Positions 11,111 through 24,560 of a DNA stretch of 64,000 nucleotides are shown here, in pieces. Under the pieces are notes generated by a model. It made no database searches. It was given only the letters and a program-made list of their open reading frames with translations, and had not been told where the DNA came from. Both the position numbers and the translations under genes were made by a program. Every line of letters begins with the position of its first letter. Position 1 is the first letter of the stretch. This DNA comes from Limonium bicolor (lineage: Eukaryota > Streptophyta > Magnoliopsida > Caryophyllales > Plumbaginaceae), in the NCBI GenBank assembly GCA_023374045.1, contig CM041778.1:95110839-95174838 (forward strand). Reading direction: 5' to 3'.

Positions 11111-13113
11111 TGAAATACCCCAAACATTAATTACTTTAATTAACAATAAATTAATTAAATGAAAGAGTTTAATCAAAGATTAAACATTAAATGATAAAGG
11201 CTAATGAGCCAAATTCATTAAGTAAATTTATAACCTCTAAACATACATATATAAATAAATATGTATAGTTCAAAAAGGTCATCAAACCTTACATAAAATA
11301 ATGGACTAATGTAAGGGTAATTATAAGGAGAAATCAACTAAGAAAGTTGATATAACATGAACCATGTCATTACATGAATTAAAAACACCAACATCAAGAG
11401 TTAATCAAAGAACATAAAATAATGGACTAATGTAGGGGTAATTATAAGGAGAAATCAACTAAGAAAGTTGATATAACATGAACCATGTCATTACATGAAT
11501 TAAGAACACCAACATCAAGAGTTAATCAAAGAACATACTTTAACTAGTCACAATGAATAGTATCAATCACTCAAAAACACAAATGAACACACTTTAGGAC
11601 AAGGTAATCATGTTGGTCACAAACTAACACATGAAATAAGTGCTAGTGTACAACATATAAGTTCACAACATTATAAGACACCTTATAACATAATTACCCA
11701 AAATGTGACCAAAGTACCCCCTTAGTAATCTAAAATGGGGGGCAAACTCAAGAGGAGAACAAGTGGCAAGTGCCACCTTGCACATAAGGAAGATATTTTT
11801 TAAAATCTACTAGTCATGACTTGATAACTCATTACCTTTTTCACTAAAGAGAAGACTAGCTCACTCATCCTCCCCCCCCCCCCTCTCCTCTTGGCCAATT
11901 TTGAGCTTCTTCTTCTTTCTCTTGCTTTGTTCTTCTTTTCTTGAGTTCTTGAAGAACACTCCCATGGTGGACTAGACCCATATCTCTATTTCTCTACAAA
12001 TAATCTCCTTTCCTTTACCAACACCTCAAGAACACAACCAGCCACTTTCCTTCTGCATCAAAGGCTGGAATCAATAAATTTTAAAGCAAAAATTCAGAAA
12101 TCAACAAAGCTTGGAGCAAGGAAGATCTAAGCTAGTGTAAGGTAAGAAAAGCGCCTTAAGGTTCCATCTTCTCCTTTGATTAAATTATGGCCGAAAACCC
12201 CAGCCTTCTTACACCCTTTTCTTCATCTTTTCACACACAAAATGAAGATCCATCTAGCTCCTTTGTTGGCCAAAAATTCAAGGAGTAACAACACTCCAAA
12301 GGTGACTTTAAAGTTAAGTCATAAATTAAGGTTTTAAGTGCTTATGCTACCTTCTACTCTTAGATTCACTCAAGACCTGATCATTTACATAAATTCTTAA
12401 GGTTGGCCGAAATTTGGTGAAGTAATCTCACCTAGAGCTCCAAAGGTAATTCCATCTTCTAAGCTCCTGCTTATGTTGTGGAGTCTTAAAGACCCTAACT
12501 TAGTTCATTTTTCTTGTTAAAACATGGTTGGAAATGGAGTTAAAAATATTAGTTGGTGGCCGAAGACACAAGGTACTCAAAGTTGGAAAAATCAACTCTT
12601 ATAAAGGTAAAACCCTAATCTAAGCATTAGAACCCCAAAGTCATCATTTAAACTTGAGTTTGATGTAAAGATCTAACTCCTCCTATCATAAAATTAGGGT
12701 CATGAGTGAAGAAGGGGAAAATCAAGCTTGGAACATCTAAGTGTAAGTTTTTACCTTAAGACACATTTTTATGTTTTAAGTGTTGTTAATCTGGGGAACT
12801 TGTTATAGCCAAATTAATATGGTAAAATGGTCTATTATGACATAATAATGAACATAATATTATATAAACACATTTGGTTATGTTAGTTAATGATTTGATG
12901 ACTTAAATGTCAAGGTTATAGAGTTTAAGGACATGATGCGATAAGCCAAAAATTTGGGGCTTGGGAAAGAGTTAGCCAAGAGTTATATTGTATTTAAGGA
13001 AATTTTGAGTACATTTACAGTTTATGTTATGTTTCTTATATTGGCCAAATGTTTAGGCTTGTTTTATGAGCTTTAAGGTATAATATATGCTATAAAAACA
13101 TAGTTATAATGTG
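11111..13113 (+). mobile_element. LTR of the long-LTR family, left part (LTR-A)
   Basis: Starts TGAAATACCCC at 11111, the same terminus as the LTR at 62127 and the inverse of GGGGTATTTCA at 23425, 30701, 51854 and 62100. It runs in plus orientation and carries AAGGTAA motifs (near 12140, 12445 and 12605). It is cut at 13113 by a Tekay element, so its remainder should lie to the right of this window. No coding sequence. Confidence 0.6.
11291..11532. repeat. 121-bp tandem duplication in LTR-A
   Basis: Two adjacent copies of 121 bp, beginning ACATAAAATAATGGAC at 11291 and again at 11412, differ at only a few positions. It is a recent local duplication inside the LTR. Confidence 0.9.
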
Positions 13114-16100
13114 TGTAACACCCCCAAAACCGGCCTAAGAGTTAGGGGCATTACACGCCGCGTATTACTACCTAATAACGTAAGGCTCTAAACTAACATT
13201 CGCATAAAGGCCCCAAACAATGCTTTCATAAATAGTGTAAACCTGAGTATTTGAATACAGCGGAAGTTAAAACAACTCCCAAATACATGTTCAAAACAGA
13301 AGCAGAAGTCTAAACAGTGTACGGCCCGAAGGCTACAACATCATAATCAAATAGCTTGAAACCAAATGAGCCAAACAACTACGGCTCCAGAACTTAAGAT
13401 GATCCTCGCTGATCAATCTGCAAAAACAGTAAGAGTAGGGGTGTAACACCCCTACCGCCAATACCGTCATTACTGTACAATACTTACCTTCACAGCGGAT
13501 AATACATACACAACGGCGGGTGTACAATGCCGCTAGTCACCCACGTGACTAACAAGGCCAGCTACACTACTACATACTATCGGTCTGATAAATTGAACAT
13601 ACCGAGTATTCTACACAATGCATTACTTTCCCTTGCATACTCAACCATAAATCAATTACAACTCCAATACAATACTATACCGAGTCTACTACAATCCTTA
13701 AATTACCGACATAGTTTGAACTTCCAAATTCACATTACAATTCAAATACAAATCCCATAATTAAACTACCCATGCTTACATAGCAATCCCCGTCCTACTC
13801 TCTCGAACGGTGGTCAGCTTCGAATACCTGTAAAAATAAAAACATCGCCCCTAGGGGCTCAGCAAAATTGCTGCATATGAAATTCGCATATACCACGTGC
13901 TAACCGCGGTACGCCGACTACTTTGGGTCGGATATACATGGAGTTCATTTTACATGCATACATACATACTATTACTACACAATACAATCAACAATACTTA
14001 CTTACTTACTTATACAAGGTTCGTTACCTACCAAGGAAAACAATTTGTTAGTCAACCGTTCATTTAGGTATTCGTTCATCCGGTTTCGTCGGATGCTCTC
14101 TTTCTCCTTACACGGGTTCACAAGGCTTACACCAAGCTTAATCTTACTTATTCAATGTTTTACTCGCACTACGCTCAATACCTTACCCATTATTTCACTC
14201 ATGCTTTACTCAGTACTCACTGCTACCATTGCTTACTCTTACTCAGTACTCATCACTTGCTCTCGCATACTCAGTACCCATACTCTTCTCCTTACTCGTA
14301 TTTCTCATTGCTCGATACTCATTACATACTCATACTACTCATTACTCAATGCTCATTACTTTACTCATACATACGCAATACTCGATACTCATTACTTTTG
14401 GCCTCCGGGCGGAGTCATACACAAGACTCGCCACCGGGCCTACTAATACAAAGGGCTATACACTCAGCTCCTCATATACGGATGTCCATTTTTTCGGGAC
14501 TACTCAAATTCCCAACACTCCTCTCTTGGAGTATCTTACAATCTCATGGATTAGCCTAGAAGTATCTCTCTCGATAACCTCCACTAGCTTAGGGAATTAC
14601 CACCGTCTAGTATTCTCAGATTTAAGGGTTTCCCCAACGTATCGAATACTTTCATGTTCGGGACATTACTCACATCAGTCGGGTCCTCTCATAGTGGGTC
14701 GACTAATTTGCTAAGGGGTTTGAAGATCCCTCATCATTCTTTACTACTCTCATGGTTCATGACTTGCACCAACCTTAATTCCTCTAATGGGGTTTATTTA
14801 CATTCTTCCACTACTTATTGATTGTGGATTGTTCATTTCGGTTCTCCTACCGTTATTTCGGTTCTCCTACCGTTATTGGGAGGTTACCACTCCCGTACAC
14901 TCTCTCACATTCTAGTGAGTTCATTGGTTTGCGTTATCGTTTATTGGTCCGTTAGTTTAGTGCATTTCTACGTTTCCGTTAGTTCACAACATAACTCGTA
15001 CTACGAGTCACTAAACAACAAGACTCATCTATGAGTCGGTCTACGCACTAAGTGAAGCCACACAATCAATCAAGAAGGGTTAGCTCATACAACATACAAC
15101 AAGACATACAATGAAAGGCAATAAACCGTTTTCAAGCTTTAGTCTTGATTAGCCGGCATACAGCACACAAATTAACGTAACTCGGTTAGCATACGGGGCA
15201 TGAGAAAATCATACCTTTCACCGGGGTTAGCTTTACCATGTGTTCCCTTATCCCTTGGTTCACACTTGTTCCACTGATAATGTTTCCAACATTGTTATTA
15301 ATACTATGTTCATACGATACACAAATAATTACTACTCCCGTACTTACCCCGTTATCCCAGTATACTTAATGTTCTTATACTCTCAACTTTCTTAATTACT
15401 TTTCATACTTGTTTTCCTATTCATATAATTACTTTCTTACCATTGGCGTTACATTAATGGTGTATTACTAAAGTCCCATATATATATATATATATATGTA
15501 CATATCTATATATATATATATACATACATATGATTACTATGTCATTATTATTTTTTTTTGTAAGTTAGGGCCGACCGACCCAACCCCTTGGGTCGGTCCG
15601 TTCCAGTAAGTTTTCCATCCTCTGAAATTCTCCCGACCGACCCAAAACTGTTCCGACCGACCCATACACCTCTGGGTCGGTCCATTCCAGAAAGTTTATG
15701 TTCCATCGTCTATGCTCCGACCAACCCAACCTCTGGGTCGGTCCGGTCTAGAACTTGCCTATAGATTTTGTTTTTCACTTCTTTCCTTACCCATTTCTTC
15801 CCCAATCTTCCTACATGTAATCCCACATGTTTTAGTACCATTTAGGCTTCCTAAAATACCTTAATCCATCCACCAATCCCATTACTAAATTCATCAATCT
15901 ACTTACACAATTTCTTTACTTCTTCTTCAACACTTATGCAACAGTTTTTTTGTTTCTCTTATGCTACAGATTTTTAAACTCAACTCTACCATCCAATACT
16001 TCCTCAACCAATGCCATTCCTAGCATTCTAAATACCTCACCTTACCATGCCCATTCATTTTCAAGTCATTACACTACCAATACCCAAGTCCAACTCTTGT

Positions 16101-17019
16101 CTTACCAAATCTTGCACACTAATTTTTCCTAGTTCTTCAATGCATTTTGATACTTCCTTGCTACAGATTTTTATCTTCCTATTTCTCATACTACAACTAC
16201 CATTCTTTAGCTACTAAACATTTCTACTAAGTCCAATACACACCTTGGTTCTCCCATTCACCAAGTCATCCTTAAATGTACACATTCCTACCAAAAATTT
16301 TGTCATAGTTCACCTACATTTTCTTACTTAGCCACATACATCCTTTCTCACCAATTTCATTCCTAAACTAGCCACACCCTTACAAGGGTCCTACCAGCAA
16401 TCAAAGCAACACAAATCAATCTCAATACATCAATACTCCATCAAACAACAATACTAATACTCATTCACAATGTACTTGGCTCTAGGGCCTACAATTCACT
16501 TACTAGTTCCCAAATACTCAAAACTTTATAAACCTCAATACTAATACAATAGTTTAGGTTCTTTTATTTGTTTACCCATTCCCATTACTCTAATGCATTA
16601 TAATTTATCATTAGTAAGGAGCTCTTACCTTGAGCTTATAATTTCTTCCTTTCTTTTCCATTTCTCCTCCTTCTCTCTTTCTTGCACAAATCGGTCAAAT
16701 GGGAATGGAGTTGTCAAACTCCATCCCAACACCCAAGAAACACAAAAATTCATTTTAATTATTCTTCTAAACCCTTAGAGAATTCCAATTCAATAAAAAA
16801 AGGCTTAGAGCACAAGTTAGGGTTTTACCTTTGGAGATTTTTGAGATGGGTTCTCACCCTTGAATCAAGAAGAGGATTACTCCACCATTGGAGGGTTGAA
16901 ACAATGCTCCAAAGTAAGAATAAAACAAGGTGTTACAAAGAGCAAAAATCGGTCAAGAGAGAAAGGTGAGGAAAAATGAATTTTCTCTAGAACTTTTTAC
17001 CTTACACTGGTGCGGCGCG

Positions 17020-17400
17020 AGGCAAAAGAGGCGGTTCAAACTGTCTAAAAATGACAGTTTTGAACCGTCTCTTATACTGTCGCCGTTTATTACAATGGAT
17101 TTTAAACGACGGTTCAAAACCATCGTTTAAGAGCATAAGCAGGCGCGCGTCTAGGGGACTTTAAAACACGGTTCTAAATAAACCGTCGTTTATAGCCATG
17201 TTCCAGCGTGCGTAAACCGTCGTTTATAGCCATGTTCCAGACGCGCGAAGTTTACTATAAGAGACGGTTTTATGATAACCGTCTTTTAAAATCGCAGTAT
17301 ATAACACGGTTCTTTACCGTAACCGTCTTTTATAGACTTTTGGCGGTCGCGCCATTTTTACTATAAGAGACGGTTTCTTATGAACCGTCTTTTATAGTGT
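17020..17400. repeat. CACTA subterminal repeats
   Basis: Many direct and inverted copies of AACCGTC(G/T)TTTATAG and GAGACGGTTT are packed into about 390 bp, e.g. GTCGTTTATAGCCATGTTCC twice near 17180-17240. These are the expected binding sites for the TNPA-like protein in this superfamily, by family knowledge. Confidence 0.85.
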
Positions 17401-17708
17401 TTTTTTTTTTCTTTCCCTCTGTAATCACAAATGATTACATCCACAAAACCTGTGTAATATAGCAGCATTCACTCTGTACAACAATCATATTTCACCAAAA
17501 TATATAATGTGTGACATACTTCACACACAAATTGCCATTGCAATTTAAAAAGCTATATACAAAACAACAATGACAGCAGCAGCTAGCCCAACAATTTAAT
17601 CAATATTTTTTACACAAGTTAAACAAAAAAAGTGAGGGGTAAAACACATAATGACAGGATAGTCTTGTAGTCACCCTCTTTTTTGACCTCCCAGTGCTAT
17701 CCATGAAA

Positions 17709-20700
17709 TCATTTTGCTCCTTTGAAACACTTGACGATAAACAAACACATCTGCTCTCTAACTAATTCCAGATCTTTGACCGAGTAAGTTTTGCCCGAGT
17801 CCTTGAAAAATGTTCGAACCTGTAGAGAACAAGATAAACAAATATGAATGTAAAGACACATATGTATTTGTTTTAAACACAAATGATAGACAGATTTAGA
17901 AAATGTATATGTAATGGAATATATAATATACCTCATCATCGTTTGTGAGCTTCTCTATGTTTAAGACTAATTCAAGCATGAATCGCATTACATAGTAACC
18001 ACAACTTTTAGAGTCCCTTTGCCTTGGACACTGACAAGTATATAGACAACAAAAACAAACGATCATAAATAGCAAATTATTACGACTAACACAATAGTGG
18101 TTAATAACTGTACCTCAAGATGAACAATTGAAAGCTGTTCGAACTGTTGAAGAACCATCTTCATATAAGCACTATTAAGTTCAAAAATTAAATCATTAAT
18201 TCTGGTTCATCATATTATATAGACAAACAATTAACTAACACTTACGCTTTGAACAAGTCGTCAATTTACAGGTCACGATACATTCGTAATGGGTCAAGCA
18301 CAAGTAATTGTGATGTTCCCACGGAGAACACAAGGAGTAACCAATGGTTGCTACGATTGTAATTTTGAAAAGAGTTATCATATAGTAATACAATAAGTCA
18401 ACAAAACAAATGAAATGCAAGAGGGAGAGTATTACTCACATCTGATGGAAAGGGATCATCACGTATTTACTACTGTTTTGAACAGCCTTCGTTATACCAT
18501 GACACACATAGTTCTGGTATCCGACCGGGTCTCTGTTTGCAGAATCAAGCGATGTTGTTTCAGGGTATAAGAATGTCACCAAATCTCCCAATTTTTTATG
18601 ACGCAGTCTAGCTTTCAGATAGCTTCGACAAAAAATATAATAATTAAAGGTGGAATAGCAAAACCAAAAAAAACAAGGTAGTCATTAAATTATAAGTTAT
18701 TTTATTCTTCAAATGTATGAAACCAAAAAAGTAACACTTACAGGGAATATGCTTGGATGATAGATATATTCAACATATCTCTGCACAACATCTCTTTGAT
18801 GTCCTCAAAATTTATTATTGTTCTTTGATCCGCTTCGTAATGGAAAAGCCACTCAGGTAACCACACTGACAAGCTAGTCATATGCAGACTCTTTGCAATA
18901 TCTGCTCATACAGTATCTTCTCAAACTTCGCCAAATTTTTGATCACAGAGGGGGGACACAGAAACTTCCTTCGCTGAGCTTCAGTAGTTACCTCTGTGGG
19001 CATAGGTTCTTTCCCCTTGGATTTCTGGTTGCCCTCAGCCAACTGTGTGTTCGCTCGATCAACATCCATTGATTGGTTGATCTCTTCATTACGGTTTCCC
19101 AATCTTCTCGTTTGATCAGGGATCTACCCAATCATATATAATGCAAAGAACAAAGAAGTTAAAACAATGTTTACATTAAGAGGAAAACAATTCATAAAAG
19201 CGTTAGACATACCTCATCAGAGATGACAATAAAACTGACTGGCCATGGTACAATAGCACCCTTCCCATCAAATAGTGTGACTTTGCCATCAATATCCATG
19301 GGAGGAAAAGCATTCTCAAATCCATCAATGATGGTCTGCAGGATTACTCTAGCATAGAATGGGGGAAGACGCTTGAGATTAATCAATATAGTTGGTGCTG
19401 ATTGTAGCACAATACCGTATGCAGCATCCACAGGATATCCATCAAGAACAATTTGTAGACGACATGTTTTTTGTTCCTTAAATAAGTAAAATGACAATTT
19501 AAATGTGAATAAGGCTAGTACTTTTTACAGTCTAACATTTACCATAACGAACAAGATTAATAGAGACATACTAACCTTCAGATTATCAAATGGATACGGA
19601 TCACAAAGGGCAGTACAACTAGATGAAGAAGTCGGTCGGGTTTGATCAGTTGGTTGGTTTTGTCCCCTCAAAGCCTTAGAAACAACCTCATTCACTCTCT
19701 CATCTACACGTGCAGACACCTCATTCACTCTCCGATCTACAAGTGCAGACACCTCATGCTCCGTCAGACCTTTTGAGGTGGACTTTTGAAATACATGTTT
19801 CTGACGCACTTGTCCCCCGAAACCCCTAACCCTTCCTGGATGATCCTTTAATCCAAGAAGTTGATTCAGCGGATCATTTTGACTCGGTGGAGCAAATATA
19901 TCTATCTCCCCTCGCTGGGAGGCTTCAGCCTAGTAAGATGATTCAAAAAATAAGCAATAAGTTATAAATTGTAAAAAATACACTTTTAAACAAAACAGTT
20001 ATAAACACTTACAATCTGAGCTGCCAACTCTGCTGTCTCTGGTCGCGGGTGTACCAACTTCCCATCCTTATCTATTTTTGAGTGACCTAAAACGTAGAGC
20101 TGAACTCGGTTGGCTTCATACACAGTGTCGATGGGAACTTCAATGCCATCATCATTCTTTTTTGTGAGCAAACCGGCATCTTTCCACTTGGGAATGCTAC
20201 CAGTGTATCCCTTCCGGCCCATATACTGCTGAAATCTATTTTTTCCTCGGTTTGCCCTTGCTTTTTCTTGAACCTCCTATTAATACAAATCATTAAATGA
20301 AAGTATTACAACAATATACACACATATTAAAATTGGTGTTATTAAAATTTAGATTCAAACTTAAATTTAATAGGGCATATACCTTGAATTGCTCCGTCGT
20401 GTGAAACTCCTCGAATTCTTTCCATTCTTCCTCTGTGATCATGCCATCATAAAATATCCATGGTGGCACATCACACGATTTCCTAATCCAATTCGCCACC
20501 AAGAAAGATCTGAACTGCCTCGCCCGTGCAGCTATGAGTGAAAGAACCGTCGCCCGCGCTTCATCTGGTATCTTGTACCGTTGTTGTACTTGCTGCCACA
20601 TTGATTCTTTCACTTGCCCGTCCTCGTGTTTCCAATATTTATTAATTGAGCAACGGGACTTCGCAAGATTTCCTAACATGCTTGCAAACTCAGCTTGACA

Positions 20701-21030
20701 GTCTCCCCAGGCTCTAAAGTATTTATCCCAAACTAGATTAATTTCTTTCTTCAACCTCACCCCTCTGCTCGGCCCCCTACCCCTTCGTTTGTTTGACGGT
20801 TTCTCTGTCTGGGGCTGCTGCTGTGACTGCTGCTGGGTACACTGCTCAGGTGGCTGCTCCTGGGTACAAAGCTCAGGTGGCTGCTGCTGTAGCTGCTGAT
20901 GTGTCTGCTGCTGTGGCTGCTGCTGTGTTTGCTGTTGTGGCTGCTGCTGTGTTTGCTGCTGTGTTTGCTGCTGTGGGAGATGATCTAGCTCATCACAATA
21001 AAAGTCTAGCGCATCCATATCGATGTCCAT
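17709..21030 (-). pseudogene. CACTA TNPA-like (Transposase_24) protein with C-terminal Ulp1 protease domain
   Basis: Exons with clean GT-AG borders in phase 0: 21030-20383, 20276-20013, 19929-19576, 19476-19213 and one from 19123, then further exons down to a stop at 17709. Order: a Gln-rich tract (residues about 19-66); a Transposase_24-type region (KEINLVWDKYFRAWGD, IPDEARATV, MGRKGYTGSIPKWK, VYEANRVQLYVLG); a hydrophilic coiled region; and a C48/Ulp1-type cysteine protease with HWLLLVFS (His), LLVLDPLRMY (Asp), QCPRQRDSKSCGYYVM (Gln and Cys) and NIEKLTNDDE. A frameshift near 18885 (the ORF ends LQRVCI while the continuing exon reads SLHMTSLSVWLPEW) and an in-frame TAA after MYRDL make this copy non-functional. 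Ulp1 domains are a known accessory of plant CACTA elements. Confidence 0.8.
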
Positions 21031-21179
21031 TTTGATTCCTGCATGCAATATAAATAGAAGATTTAGTTAATTAACAAGTAAATGAAAGTAAGAAATTATA
21101 AATACGAAAACAAAACTATCAATAATAGTAGACATAAATACAAAAACAAACTATCAAAAAATGAAGATATAAGCTCACA

Positions 21180-22490
21180 TTAATCAATCCACATTCCTTC
21201 GCCATGGTCAGACCGCACAAAATTTGTAACATGGTCCAACTCTGGTAATTGAATCGAAAGGCTTGGTATTTCATCTTGCATATCGTATTCATCCTCATCG
21301 ACCACACCATCCACACCAACTATTCCTCTTTTTCCTTGAAGTACAAAGGACCATCTAGGATTAGATTGGTCAGAAATGTAGTATACCTGTTTCGCCTTAG
21401 TTGCAACAACAAACGGCTCAACTGTGGGTGTTGCACCACTAAGATGAACTAGTTTCATACCATGTTTCTCCTCACGGTAACCATTTCTGTTGTCAATCAA
21501 GTTGCAACGAAACACACAAGTCTCATATGTGGTGTAATCTAGAACCCAAATATCTTGTACAACACCGTAATATGATTGTTTCAACTCCACTGGATTTTGA
21601 CCCATACCTGTGACATTAATGTACATACTCTGGTAAGCAACCACATTGATGCCACTGTTTTGATTCATTGATTTTTGATCTTGTCGTTCCGTATAAAAAG
21701 TGTAGCCATTTATGGCATACCCTTCGTATGAAACAACGTCAAGATTAGGACCAAGTGCCAACGTCTTCACTAATGCTGGCACTGTAGTTGACTGGTTCGA
21801 AAAAACTTTATCCTTGAACCATTTCACAAACGTTTTATTCCGCTCCTTTTTTAGTCTGATGTCACTCATTGTTGGATTTTGTGCTCTGAGCAGAGTCAGG
21901 TGCATTTCAAAATACGGTTCTACAATTTCAAGGTGACTCAGCACAACTAAGTGAGCTTTGTTAAGGGTTTCAATATCAATTCTCTTCATTTTTCTCCCAA
22001 TGGTACCGTGTCCCTGGAGTCTTCCTTCATGTCTAGATCTAGGAAGACCAATGGATTCAACATCTTCCAGATAGTGAGTACAAAAATCAACAACTTCCTC
22101 TATTATATATCCCTCTATAATACTTCCTTCAGGACGATGACGGTTCTTTATTTTTCTCTTCAATATACCCATGTACCTTTCAAAAGGATACATATAACGA
22201 AGATATACAGGTCCACACTCTTTAATCTCTCTGACCAAATGAACCAATAAATGAACCATGATGTCGAAGAATGAAGGAGGAAAATACATCTCCAACTGAC
22301 ACATCGTGACAACAAGAACAGCTTGTAATTTGTCTAGATTATCCACATCGTGAACTTTAGCAGATACTGCTTTGAGAAACACGCAAAGGTTGGTGATTGC
22401 GTTTCTCACCGCATCAGGTAGGATCCCATGAATTGCAACGGCTAAAAAGTCTTGCATTAACACATGATAATCATGGGGATTTCATTCCAA
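21180..22490 (-). pseudogene. CACTA TNP2 transposase, 3' half only
   Basis: The frame is open from near 22490 to the stop at 21180. The visible part begins NPHDYHVLMQDFLAVAIHGI, which is internal in TNP2 proteins. It then carries a DUF4218-type region (CQLEMYFPPSFFDIMVHLLV, YMYPFERYMGILKRKIKN) and a DUF4216-type region (YYGVVQDIWVLDY, KQVYYISDQSNPRWSFVLQG). The N-terminal Transposase_21 region with the DDE catalytic residues has been lost at the truncation near 22490. The remaining 427-plus codons have no stop, so truncation is probably fairly recent. Confidence 0.88.
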
Positions 22491-23987
22491 CTAATTTCAT
22501 TCCAAGCTATAAGGTGGTGCCCTTTTCTCTTCAAATGGGCAAAACCCACGAAAATGAAACTCATCCTTTTTGAATTTTGAAAAGAGAGAAGTGTGGAGCT
22601 TGAAGAGGGGAAGAAGAATATGTGTTCGGTTTTTCATTTGGAGCTCTAAAATGACTTAAGCATGGAGGGGAAAGGGAGGCTGCCATGGTTGCTGTGTGGA
22701 GCATCTCAAATCGCCAGGAAGGGGAGGAGGAGGCAGCTCACGGTGGGAAGAAAGGAAAGGAAGGAGAGAGAGAAGGAAAATGAGAGGAGAGAGGTAAAAA
22801 AGTTACTTTATGCTTTTTACTTTACTCTCTCTCCCTTTTTGTTTCTTTCTTTCTTATTTGTGTGTGAGTGAGGGGGATGTCTCACTAATAAAACCAGCCC
22901 ACTTAACTGTTACAGGTTGGAGCGTTTTTCATCTTTTACAGAAAACGCTCGTTAATTTACCCGGTTTAGCACTATTCACTAACCGGGCCCGTTTTTCGGA
23001 ATTTTTCTCGTTTCTTTAATTTTAATGGTTGTTAAGCTTCCATTAATGTTTAACTATAGTTATTTAATGAACTATAATTTTTACGGGTTCGTTTGACCAC
23101 TTAAAATCACGTTTTCGGGTTTTCTCGAAAAACGTGCGCTAAAGCTCTATTAGCGTTTTAATACATTATTTGGTTCCGTTTTCTTCGGGAGTTGTTCCCA
23201 TATATTATTTTGATCTTATTAAGCCCTAGGAATCCACATAATACGCTAACCAATGTCTCATACCTCCTATGGTTATTTAACGCTTATTTAGCGTTTTTCG
23301 CTTTTTAAGCGTTTCTTTATTTCTTTTGGATTTATTTTCCTTACCAAAATTACTTAGGCACTATTAGGCCCTTAAATACCATACTAAAATAATTTATTCA
23401 CCATATTTAAGTTCGGGGTATTTCAAGCGGAATGAGCATACAACTATGCCCAGTAAGCAGCAACCGTCATCAGTGAGGTCGCTCTAAACAGTTGAAAACA
23501 GAGAGGAAACAGAGGTTAGCACAAACCTCAGTTCTCAGAAATAGTCAGAGCATTGCTGAAATAAATACATAATGGAACACCAGAGTTCCTAGTCCAAAAA
23601 TAACCAGAGTTCACAAACAGATAGGGGACACAGTACAATGCACACACTCAGAAGGGGTCGAAGACCCATAGATCATAACAGATCTCTCGGAAATGCAGAA
23701 ATGACTCGAAAAAGTCAAAGGGTTCGTTAACCCCATAGAACAGAAAGGGAATGACCCACACTCAGAACGACGTCTACATGTATACCACGGAATAGCTCGA
23801 CCCAGCCATTCACGGCTCAGAAACAAAGTAAAGTGCCCCAAAACAGAAGGTTTGCAAAAACAGAAGCAACCTCGCATAAAAACATGCCAAACACTCATAA
23901 CTCAGTAGTAGAGACTTAGAGGGGTCCAACACCACAAATGGCACTCAAATCGGAGTTCAGATGGAGAAGTTACGCACAAAACAGTAC

Positions 23988-24560
23988 GGTGTCCGAACTT
24001 GTGTCCGGACGTTAACGTTTGGACGCAAGTCGAGACTCAGAAGCCAGAGTTTGTCAAATGTCCGAACTTGTGTCCAGACATCAATGTTTGGACACAAGTC
24101 AATTTGGAATCAGACAGAGGAATTTCAGAATGTCCGAACATCGAAGCTCGGACCGATGTTCGGACGGGTTTTACAGGAAAAGTTACGCGGAAGGTCCGGC
24201 CTTGTGTCCGGACGTTAACGTTCGGACGCAAGTCGAGACTCAGAAGCCAGAGTTTGTCAAATGTCCGAACTTATGTCTGGACATCAATGTTCGGACACAA
24301 GTCGATTTGGAATCAAATAGAGGAATTTCAGAATGTCCGAACATCGAAGCTCGGACCGATGTTCGGACGGGTTTTACGGGAAAAGTTACGCGGAAGGTCC
24401 GAACTTGTATTCGGACGTCAAAGTTCGGACACAGGTCGAACTAAAATTAGAGGAGAAACCAAGGAAGTGTCCGAACATTAATGCTCGGACTGATGTTCGG
24501 ACATACCCCGAACTTTGAAAATCAAAAGTGCAAAACGCTCTGTCCGAACTTCAAAACTCG
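23988..24560. repeat. About 205-bp tandem repeat with GTCCGAAC/GTTCGGAC palindromes
   Basis: Nearly three copies start near 23988, 24194 and 24396. Each holds several short inverted pairs (GTCCGAAC with GTTCGGAC) that could form hairpins. It lies inside the Tekay LTR. Overlapping open frames in both directions are artefacts of the repeat. Confidence 0.85.

Larger units (their letters stand above)
17005..22490 (-). mobile_element. CACTA (En/Spm) transposon, right end truncated
   Basis: The left terminus CACTGGTGCGGCG (17005) follows TTA, a possible 3-bp TSD. Next comes about 390 bp of subterminal repeats, then a TNPA-like/Ulp1 gene and the 3' half of a TNP2 gene, both on the minus strand, as is typical for plant CACTA elements. 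No inverted copy of the terminus is found on the right. Homology ends near 22490, where TTTCATTCCAA occurs twice in 17 bp, suggesting a deletion at a short repeat. The element cannot encode a complete TNP2. Confidence 0.85.
13442..23425 (-). mobile_element. Solo LTR of the long-LTR family (LTR-B) with nested CACTA
   Basis: Starts TGTAACACCCC at 13442 and ends GGGGTATTTCA at 23425, with flanks AGGGG (13437-13441) and AGCGG (23426-23430), a 4/5 target duplication. Without the CACTA at 17005 to about 22490 it is roughly 4.5 kb. No internal coding domain or second LTR is present, so it fits a solo LTR. It contains simple-sequence zones: ACTCATT-rich 14150-14400, a 21-bp duplication near 14835-14876, a TA run 15478-15520, and three pairs of inverted GACCGACCCA / TGGGTCGGTC motifs at 15570-15750. 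Long overlapping frames at 14045-14714 come from the ACTCATT tract. Confidence 0.6.

Noticed and set aside
14045..14714. Three overlapping plus-strand ORFs of 133-161 codons
   Set aside because: Low-complexity ACTCATT-rich sequence inside a solo LTR gives stop-poor frames in all three phases.
15570..15750. Repeated GACCGACCC motifs considered as a CRISPR-like array
   Set aside because: Only three inverted pairs with unequal spacing, in a plant LTR; no direct repeat and spacer structure.
20793..21035. Ala/Val-rich plus-strand ORF
   Set aside because: Mirror frame of the Gln-rich tract of the CACTA TNPA-like gene on the minus strand.
11111..23425. One LTR pair formed by 11111-13113 and 13442-23425
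   Set aside because: The two are in opposite orientation with different flanks. The host Tekay LTR start (13114) between them explains the order better.
23961..24518. Several overlapping ORFs on both strands
   Set aside because: All lie in the tandem GTCCGAAC repeat and have no domain similarity or consistent codon pattern.
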